DNA of 64,000 bases from Phytophthora sp. 'mugwort' (lineage: Eukaryota > Oomycota > Peronosporomycetes > Peronosporales > Peronosporaceae). How positions within the stretch are numbered: the first letter of the stretch is position 1; every line of letters begins with the position of its first letter. Made by a program: the position numbers and the translations under genes. Positions 56,633 to 64,000 of the stretch are shown piece by piece. The notes below the pieces were generated by a model. The model saw only the letters and a program-made list of their open reading frames with translations. It was not told where the DNA came from and searched no databases. The stretch lies in NCBI GenBank assembly GCA_033558025.1, contig JAUCEF010000006.1, positions 2,418,001 to 2,482,000 of the forward strand. The letters are read 5' to 3'.

Positions 56633-58108
56633 TTAAACCTGCGGAGCCTCAACCATGAGAAAGCCCTCGCTGCACTCGCTGCTCTTGGACTGCAGCTCCA
56701 GTGCATGACCATTGTTAACGACCATCTCTGGCGAGACCGCTACGACGTGGCGCCGGGCAGTGCGCGTTTCACGAATGAACTCACACAGCGAAATTTGGCC
56801 CATGTCATCAGTCGAGAGTTTCTTCTTCGGGCTCTTCAGCACCATGATCTTCGTGTTTAGGCGGCGGTTTGCTTCGGCTAAACAAGGCGCATGACGTCAG
56901 ATTTCGATTATCGACCAAAACAGATAAGAAATAAAAGCAAGCAAACATACTTCGAGATCGCACGACATAAAACTGGCAGACGCTGTGAATGAGCAGTCGA
57001 TGAAAGGCCGAGTCTAGCAGCGGCAGTATCAACCGTACGTCCTTCTCGCTCGCCTTCATCAGCTCAATCGGGTGCTTTAGCATGCGAAATAGCGGTGCAG
57101 CGACTTCCAGCTCGGAAGGTACTTCTCGCCACTGCACAATGTTGCAAAACAAAAATAACTTAGCACGGGAATCAATCTTAATCTTTTGCAGGTGTTGATT
57201 CGCCGTACCCGGACGAAGTGCAGGACCACATATTCCACTGCTTCAATAAACGGCGCGAACGAGTTGAATGACCGCAGCATCAACGTCCGTGCGCGGCGGT
57301 CGACATGAGTGAACATTTGCTCGGCGTCTACATAGCTCCCAACACCAGTTTTAAATAACAGCAACTCTGTATGTGTAGCATCAAACTATCATACCATTCC
57401 ATTCATCTTTGCGGCGATTGCGTGGTCCGTGGGATCGGTTGGCCTCAGGTCGGCCTCCTCCCTGGCGAAACTCGGTCTGCAGATCTTCGTTCTGCGGCTC
57501 TGCCAGCTTCTGAAAGTTCGATCTGAATTGCATCACCAGAATTCAGTCAATGGACCCCGCAATTTCACCTGAGAACACCGTATCCGTATGTACCTACCTC
57601 CACTCGACATTGATGTCCATGTGCTCCATCAAGTCTTCCAGCCGCGTGGACGCCGCTCGATTGCCGAAGTGGTGGTCTGAATAGCATTTCCTCATCAGTA
57701 ATTGCACTTAAAACATCTTCTCCCAAGCCTCATTCTCTAACCGTTGAACCAGCGCTGCTGCTTGCGCACACCAAGTGGCAGCTCGTTGGGCCTGGACAGA
57801 TACCCGGCCGATCGGATGGGGTGGATATTGATTAGCCGCTTGCTGCGCGCCAGTGGTGAATCGCTGCCGCGCTTCTGCGGCGTGCGTGCGCGGCTGGATC
57901 CGTTGCCGCTGCTACCGGAGGGCTCTACGCCTGCGATGAGACTCTTCTTGGTGGTACCGTCGACCACGGTGGCATCGGTGCGCAGCGGCGCGATGGGACC
58001 CTCGCCCCAGGCCATCTCCAGTTCCAGCTCGCTGCCGCATAGCGAGCTCACATCGGAGTCGCTCACGTCTAGCACCTCTGTCGACAGCTTGATCACGTGC
58101 TCCGCCAT
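56633..58108 (-). CDS. R3H-domain protein (R3HDM4-like), six exons
   Basis: Exons 58108-57742, 57676-57598, 57522-57395, 57366-57209, 57131-56951 and 56877-56633 join in phase to about 385 residues. The N-terminal third is Ser/Gly/Arg-rich. The middle (SAGYLSRPNELPLGVRKQQR, then NELLLFKTGVGSYVDAEQMF) resembles the R3H-associated N-terminal domain. The R3H domain follows, with Arg-x3-His in DSAFHRLLIHSVCQFYVVRS and a Lys-rich strand NTKIMVLKSPKKK. R3H domains bind single-stranded nucleic acid. Intron 3 would be only 28 nt (57394-57367), unusually short but required by frame and phase. The gene is divergent from the bZIP gene. Confidence 0.72.
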
Positions 58109-58431
58109 GAGTAAAGTCTGCTTTTCGCTTCCTGGAATGAGACTAAGGCGTCGCTGAAGAGAAGGAGACCAACACTCATTGAAACCTGGTTTAGAGCTTT
58201 GAACCGAGTAAGAGAATAGTTGAATTTTCACCGACTAAACGAAAAGTTTTTAGTGAAGCATATCACCGACATACAAGATGTCATCCGACCAATTGGCTCG
58301 GTAGGACTATATTTAGTTGCTTGACAGAACGTTTACTTGCATTTGGTATCGTGGACCAAAAGTACTAGCTAGTCCAAGATTGACGTAGAGCGCGTAGGCG
58401 CTTTCATTGGGCAATCACCGCAATTGTGGCA
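58109..58431. promoter_or_regulatory. Divergent promoter between R3H and bZIP genes
   Basis: This 323-bp region separates two outward start codons. It contains CCAATTGG near 58289, a CCAAT box readable from both strands. About 30 bp upstream of the bZIP ATG it has TTTCATTGGGCAATCACC near 58402, which resembles the oomycete initiator (TCATTT-type) plus flanking promoter element. No other gene is present. Confidence 0.45.
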
Positions 58432-60008
58432 ATGGACCTCACGGCTGAGGACGATGACCTGCTAAGCTACTTCCTATCGGCCGATGTGGCGGCTGAGCAA
58501 CTACCACAGGCGCGCCACGGATCGACGGACGCCGGCACCAGCACGGCCCAGCAGTTCACGCTGGGTCAGACTGTGTCTTTGGCGCCGGAGCGGACGTTCG
58601 GCAGCGAGCTGACACAAGCCAGGGCGGCCACCGCCAGCTCTCCTGTCGCCTCCGCTTTCCAGCCGGGGCAAGGTAGCTTCTCAGAGATCTCCATGATGCG
58701 ACCGGCCGCCAACGACGATGATGACTCGTCCAACCCGGGGGCGCTGGACACCGACGAGAAGCGGCAGCGGCGGCTGGCCAGAAATCGTGAGTCGGCACGT
58801 CAGAGTCGCCGCCGCAAGAAGCAGTATCTGGAGTTGCTGGAGGAGAAGGTGCTGGTGTTTGACGCTGTGCTGTAGAATGAGGGAGAAATTTAGTAGGCTG
58901 ACGAACTTGTAATGCGGCGCAGGTCTCTCAACTGACGGAGAGCATTGACACGACGCGCTCGGCGCATTTGGAGCGCGCGGATGAGGCACTAAACCAAGTC
59001 CGCTCGGACATTCTGAAAACCCTCGCGGAGGACAGGAAAAATGGTGGCTCTGAGGAGGTATTGTCACCACAGCCACAGATTTTTTGCTTTGAACGATGGG
59101 TCTGGTTTTGATGTCCTAGTTGTTGTGTGTACAGTCTGTTCAGGAGAAGATTCGGCAGGGTATCATGCTGATTCAGGAGCGGTTTGGGCCGAACAGTGTG
59201 GTGCGTAGATATTCTGCATGGCGACCTTTGTGCACAATGTGCTAACTGGTGTTTATCGCTGACACTTTTTGTAGGAACGACTTGCGGTAAAGGATTATAA
59301 CTTCCGTCAACTTGACAACCTGCTACTGCCTCCGTACTGCCGGTTCCTGCTGTGGCTCAGTATCCAGGACGAGTCATTCTTCGACGAAGCTAACGGAATG
59401 GGATCAAAGAACGCAGGGGATGTACCAGAGAAGAAGAAAGCCCCTGTTATGGTGAAGAAGGACACTCTGTGGTCGACTATGACAAACGACCTTGCCCTTA
59501 CTTACGAGCAGGATGAGAAGCTGAAGTCGTTGTACAAGTAAGATCCCACACGACGATGTCACTGAGTGTTGATAAGTGTTGATACTGACATCGTGCTTTT
59601 CAGGTCAGGTGACTCCAAGAGCAGCAAGTCGGAGCGCCGACGGGTGGCAATGGCTGTGGTATGTGTTGGATCGGTTCATTTTTTCTCGTGGCATGGTACT
59701 CACCCCATCGTTTCGCGTGCTATTTGTTAAAAAATCAGACCTATTTACGCAAACTTAAGAAGAGTCTTGAGCAGCGCTCGGAGGCGGTCCAGCGGCAGAC
59801 AGAAATGCTGCACTCCATTCTAACGCCGGAGCAGTCGCTCACGTACCTACGGTGGGTTGACGCCAACCAGGATCGACTGCCGAACTTTGTGGATAAGACA
59901 CTGTCGGTGCCGAACACTGGCGCTTCCGATGCGGTGCGGGCCATCCTGAAGAAGGACGACCGTGATCTCACGGTCGAGGACGTGACAGCGTTGCTCGGGG
60001 GGCTGTAG
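58432..60008 (+). CDS. bZIP transcription factor, six exons
   Basis: Exons 58432-58848, 58923-59057, 59135-59200, 59275-59537, 59604-59658 and 59739-60008 join in phase to about 401 residues. ATG 58432 is preferred because the initiator-like site lies just upstream. Residues about 113-150 are the bZIP: basic region RLARNRESARQSRRRKKQ, with the canonical Asn118-x7-Arg126, then leucines continuing across intron 1 (LELLEEKVSQL). Some oomycete bZIPs replace that Asn, but this one keeps it. The N-terminus is acidic and Ser/Thr/Gln-rich, a likely activation region. The C-terminal 250 residues are helical (NFRQLDNLLLPPYCRFLLWL, HSILTPEQSLTYLRWVDANQ) and of unknown function. Confidence 0.88.
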
Positions 60009-60470
60009 ACCTACTGTCAAATCATCTCTTCACTTTTTGTTCGGTTCCTCGCTGCCTGCAACCTTCGCAGCCCACCGAGGTGCCAGCCACTTGTCCCTTT
60101 CATTTTGTCTGTGACGGGGTGTATTATGTGCCGCAATGCACTAGCTTAACACGAGTCAATTGCTATTGCCTCGTACTACCACATCAGTCAATCTTTTTAT
60201 CCCTATGCCGACGTGCACGGAGTAGTACTTGGGAAAGCTCCGACAATGAACGGGATTGAATTAACGAATTTGTCAACGTTTTTAGTACGGAGCCAAAAGG
60301 ATATCTCAGTGTTTGGTTCCTGTCTTAAAGCACAGTGAATCAATAACTCTCAGTCTCCGTCATCACTGTGGAGGACTACAAATATTTAGAAATCTAAAAA
60401 ACGATCCAAACGTCGTGGAAAACGTTAGCATCTGATTCCAGGTGCGCACGTGGAAAGCTACGCTACCAGT
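60009..60470. other. Spacer between bZIP and mutase-family genes
   Basis: A 462-bp region holding the bZIP 3' untranslated region and the promoter of the next plus-strand gene. No coding feature seen. Confidence 0.45.
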
Positions 60471-61835
60471 ATGAAGGTGGTGGTGGGTCTGGCTTCTGTT
60501 CTGTTGGCTGTCATGGCCGCAGTGAACAGTGTTATGATGGACAGGAAACGCCAGCACGAGCTCAAGGCGTGCGGCTGCGGCGACGGCGAATGCTGCAACT
60601 CGGTGCGTCCCTCGGAACGACGCTATCAGCTGCCGCATGCCCACGTGGAGCACTGGGATACGCGCAACGGCGAATGCGACCCGAGATGGGCCAAGCTGGC
60701 GCCGGGAGGGGCAGCGGATATGCAGGGCGACAAGCCGCGCACCAGCTTCGGTACGCTCATCCTGCTGCGCCACGGCCAGAGCGTATGGAATCGCAAGCCA
60801 GACCGCCCCACAGATCTGTGGCGCTATGCGGGATCCATCGACATTCCCTTGAGGTGACGGAGGTTCTATTGCGTTGGCGAAGTCGTTGTATGGTTTACTG
60901 AAATGAATTGTTTATTGCACAGTGAGGTGGGCATGCAAGAGGCTTACGAGGCGGGGAAGAGGCTGGAGTACGTGCCGATCGACTTGGTGTTCTGTTCGCA
61001 GATGGATCGAGCGCGCACGACAATGTCGCTGGCTTTGAGTGTGCATTCCAGCAAGAAGACTCCAGTGGTGGAACATCAATCACCACTGGATAAACCATCA
61101 TTTGAGGGGGTCAATGACAAGAACCCTTACGAATTCGTACGTGATCGAAGAGTAGGTGTCGGTTGTTTGGCATTAAGATGACTGTTCTGTTTTCCATGGT
61201 ACAGATCATCCCGGTGTATGTGTCGCCCACGCTGAACGAGAGAAATTTCGGCGACTTACAGGTTAAATTTGTTGATTCTTGCCTCAGTAAAGAAATTAGT
61301 TCGCTAACTTGTTGGGGGGGGGCAACGCATCATACAGGGCGTTCCAAGCACGAAGCATACCGTCATGTTTAACAGAGAGCACGTGAAGAAGATCCGAAAC
61401 GACTACTACACGCGGTTCCCAGGCGAAAATGGTGAAAGTTGTGAAGACATTCACAATCGGACAATTCCATTCTTCAACTCGTTTATTCTGCCGCATCTTG
61501 CTGCGGGGCGCAACGTGCTAGTATCCTCGCACGGTTTTGTCATCCGGACACTCATTAAGTACCTGGATGGCATGGACGCAAAAGAGTTCAACGAGCAGAT
61601 GAAGCTGGAGAAGACAGCACCCGATAAATGCCTGCTGCTCGCTCCGACTGGTATGCGATCCGATCTTTGTTGTCCAGTACTTCCGTCATATCTAAGCACT
61701 ACATGTATGTTTTCGTTTTTTGTTTCCCTAGGTGTTCCGCTCATGTACAAATACGAAAAGGAAAAGTTCACAAAGCTCGCACAGACGCGCCGTGACCGTG
61801 CGGAGAGTCTAAGCCGAAGCATTGCGCCGTATTAG
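60471..61835 (+). CDS. Membrane-anchored phosphoglycerate mutase family protein
   Basis: Five exons, 60471-60853, 60923-61151, 61205-61261, 61338-61650 and 61732-61835, join in phase to about 361 residues. Residues 5-23 are a hydrophobic segment (VGLASVLLAVMAAVNSVMM), a signal anchor or signal peptide, followed by a Cys-rich CGCGDGECC stretch. The histidine phosphatase fold begins near residue 90 with LILLRHGQSVWN (His101). It continues with PVYVSPTLNERNFGDLQ (ERHYG-type motif) and the second His288 in SSHGFVIRTLIKYLDGM, and ends in a basic helix. The two His and the NERNFGDLQ motif resemble cofactor-dependent phosphoglycerate mutase, but the membrane segment argues against a simple cytosolic glycolytic role. 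It may be organellar or secretory. Confidence 0.85.
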
Positions 61836-62134
61836 ACGAATGAAGGACAAGTGGCTCTCGATTGGAATGGTGTCGACTGATATTTTTTTTCAGAGTAGAT
61901 AGAGTGCATCATTAATGTTCGATAGGTGGCGGTGAAGCAAGTGTCTGAAGTTGCTTTACGCGCTTGTTGCAGAACAAAAATAATCAAACGAATCATCGGC
62001 GCCATGAAGGATCAAGGTCGGGTTGCTTATTTGCATTGATGCGTGCATCTTCGTGCGCTGCATCGTTGGCTCTGTTTTCTATCTCCTATCTGCTGGCGAC
62101 GGTGGAGTTTCTCTGCATCTTGGGAATCAAGAGC
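61836..62134. other. Convergent 3' spacer between mutase-family and U2A' genes
   Basis: Two genes end toward each other here with 299 bp between stops, so both 3' untranslated regions lie in it. No coding feature seen. Confidence 0.45.
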
Positions 62135-63201
62135 TTATGTTTCTCCAGCAGCTTGCTTCAAGCGCTTCACCAATTCTGCCTTCAGACCCTTGATGGACAG
62201 GCCTAGCTTCTTCAACTCTTCGCGTAAGACAGCCACCGTCATCTGCTCAATCGGCTTTGGCGGCGTGTATGATTCGACAGCCTCTTCTTCTTCATCTGCA
62301 ACCTCCATTTCCACATCAGCTGAAACAGCTGCTTTTTTCGGTTCCGGTATTTCCTCCATCGTCTCTACCGGTGAAGCCTCTTTTAGTGATTGCACCTCGA
62401 CTGGGGCCAATTTCTTCGGCGAAACGGGAGCACGCGGTGGTGGTGGAGGCACCGCAGTCACTGCGAGGATCGCCTGCTGCTGTGTGATCGTGACCTTCTT
62501 CATCGCCTGTGTGGATTCTGTCACGCTTTCACCGTGGGCCTCTTTCATGGCCCTCTGCCCAACAACAGAGTTGAAAAACGCGTTCGCAGCCTCGCGATCC
62601 TGTCCCAATCACAACAATACACAAGCAGCGTCCCATTTTCATTAAAGTTTTGTACTCCATCCCGAACAGCTGCAAGTCTAACCAACGTACGCGAGGACGG
62701 ATGCGCTGGAAATCGAGGACGTGCAGTTGCGGTAGCTTGTAAATGACGTACTCTCGGTAGTATTTGCGTTTAGTCACGGGGTTCCCACTCAGCGACAGCG
62801 TGTCCAGTTTGGTGAAGCAGACAAGGTGGTCGACCTCCGAGAACTGCGCGATGCGGTTGCCTGTGAGCATGAGAAACTCCAGGTTGGCGATGGCCTCCGT
62901 TAGGTTCTCCTGGATCTTCGACACGTGATTATTGTGGAGCAGCAGCATACGAAGCCGGCGCAGTCGCGGGAAGTTCTCGAGCTTCTTGACCTCGTTGTCC
63001 GAGAGGTCGATACAGTCGAAGCCATCCTGCGTGACGCCCAAGTTCTCGATCGCGGGCGCCTTGTAACCTGCAACCGCGTCAGTAACTGATGCACACAGGC
63101 GAGCAAGGAAGCGGGAATGTACCTCGAAGGTTCAGCTCGCGCTCGCGCAGCGGGTTGATGGACACCTGCGCGCGCAGAATCACGTCCGCCGTCAGCCGCA
63201 T
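62135..63201 (-). CDS. SNRPA1: U2 snRNP protein A' with a C-terminal SAP domain
   Basis: Exons 63201-63123, 63067-62691 and 62599-62135 join in phase to about 306 residues. The first 155 residues follow U2A' closely: MRLTADVILRAQ, RERELNLRGYKAPAIENLG, then leucine-rich repeats (FDCIDLSDNEVKKLENFP, LRMLLLHNNHVSKI, LSLSGNPVTKRKYYREYV), closing with PQLHVLDFQRIRPRDREAAN. In the U2 snRNP, A' pairs with B'' at the U2 RNA stem-loop IV. The rest is Pro/Ala/Glu-rich, then residues about 268-306 read TVAVLREELKKLGLSIKGLK and AELVKRLKQ, a SAP nucleic-acid-binding motif that human and yeast U2A' lack. Confidence 0.9.
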
Positions 63202-63392
63202 CGTCGTCGGGATCTCCTCCTCCTGCTTTGGTTGGTGTGCCCAGTGACCAAACTACCAGCCGATTGGCCAAAACACGATTGAGGGTTACACGGTTGAGCT
63301 AATCAAAGCTCAGTATTGCAATTTCTACATTAATTTGGGTTATACGCTCTATACGTAATGCTATAACTCTTAACTCAAGAGGTCATGAAGTA

Positions 63393-64000
63393 CTAGGAAG
63401 CTCGGGCGCTTCGAGGCATGATGCCGAGCTCAATGTCATCGTAGGAGTCGTCTGTGATGGGATCCTTCGGTCTAGACAGCGACAGGGTGAGACTGCGGAT
63501 GCTACTGGGGGGCTTGTTGGTCTTGGAGCTGGGCACATGGTCCACCTCGGGATCGACCAGGTCGGCGTCGTCCGTGTTGACGGCTACTTCTCCCGACGAG
63601 TCGACAGCTCCATGGGCTCGTCGGTGCTCACGTCTGATCCGGATCATCTCCGGGGTGTGCACGAAGAAGAAAACGCCAACGCAAAAGAGCGCAATGAGAT
63701 GTGCACTAACAAGGTTGGGGAAGAAACACGTGTCGTGGTTGCGGTCCGACGGGTACGCGTACACCCAGAAGTCGTACATGACGAAGATCGGCAGCGCTGT
63801 TCGTGAAATGCCCCAAATGATGTACGTCGAATAGATGGAGCGCATGTAGTTCTTCGAGTCCTGACGGTCCCGGGCGTCCATGAAGCCGCGTGCATTGAGC
63901 GGAAGCGTCGCCAGCTCAACCAGCAGGAACAGCAGCAGCCCGAACTGACATGCGGCGCAGCATGAGATGAAGTTATTGATAAAGTATGGAATCCTGTATA
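63393..64000 (-). CDS. TLC-like multi-pass membrane protein, C-terminal part, runs off the right edge
   Basis: The minus-strand frame is open from the right edge to a stop at 63393. Visible in order are LLLFLLVELATLPLNARGFM, IIWGISRTALPIFVMYDFWV and AHLIALFCVGVFFFVHTPEM, three hydrophobic segments. An acidic cytosolic tail of about 80 residues follows, with many Ser and Asp. The pattern of Glu-Leu...Asn-Arg, then Ser/Arg...Pro in membrane helices resembles TLC (TRAM-LAG1-CLN8) domains. An ATG at 63881 could give a short product, but upstream in-frame residues are hydrophobic and belong to the same fold, so the gene most likely starts outside the window. Confidence 0.55.
   Translation of the reverse strand, partial: YRIPYFINNFISCCAACQFGLLLFLLVELATLPLNARGFMDARDRQDSKNYMRSIYSTYIIWGISRTALPIFVMYDFWVYAYPSDRNHDTCFFPNLVSAHLIALFCVGVFFFVHTPEMIRIRREHRRAHGAVDSSGEVAVNTDDADLVDPEVDHVPSSKTNKPPSSIRSLTLSLSRPKDPITDDSYDDIELGIMPRSARAS

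Overview
The window looks like a nuclear segment of an oomycete, most likely a Phytophthora-type genome. The reasons are compact host genes with short GT-AG introns, several protein architectures known from oomycetes (notably a seven-helix receptor fused to a phosphoinositide phosphatase), and thick layers of decayed transposons. The transposons are pogo/Tigger, PIF/Harbinger, Mutator-like with SWIM and Ulp1 domains, and chromodomain Gypsy. I see no rRNA, tRNA or CRISPR feature and no RXLR- or CRN-type effector gene.

Layout. 1-1.2 kb: the start of a probable tubulin ligase-like (TTLL9-type) gene running off the left edge, and a NudC/CS-domain gene. 1.37-4.93 kb: two complete pogo-type elements 36 bp apart, each with inverted ends and a TA target duplication. 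5.1-18.9 kb: a clean gene block with an FHA-RING ubiquitin ligase, a cullin-1, a WDR46/Utp7 ribosome-biogenesis protein and a five-exon gene of about 2,082 codons. That last gene has a signal peptide, a Ser/Gly/Thr-rich ectodomain, seven membrane helices and a C-terminal inositol polyphosphate 4-phosphatase with an intact CX5R site.

18.9-38.8 kb: a transposon graveyard. It holds a pogo relic whose inverted copy lies 30 kb away, a Harbinger relic, a Gypsy relic (protease to chromodomain), small pogo and Tc1 fragments, a MULE with SWIM finger, a complete Harbinger element with TAA duplication and a third pogo element.

38.8-48.8 kb: a second gene block. A chromodomain gene continues into an SR-rich tract and about six membrane helices (a candidate inner-nuclear-membrane chromatin tether), converging on a Nup133-like nucleoporin, followed by a large WW-PDZ-coiled-coil-PH scaffold. 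49.5-56.1 kb: the inverted relic copy and a large MULE-SWIM-Ulp1 gene. Its introns, spacers and flanks repeatedly carry a GCAACCTTA-like motif.

56.6-64 kb: a third gene block with an R3H-domain protein and a bZIP factor sharing a 323-bp divergent promoter, a membrane-anchored phosphoglycerate-mutase-family protein, a U2A' spliceosomal protein with an added C-terminal SAP domain, and a TLC-like membrane protein running off the right edge.

Host genes stay in one piece while the transposon genes are nearly all frame-broken. Exon coordinates were worked out by hand from reading frames, splice dinucleotides and phase, without transcript evidence.
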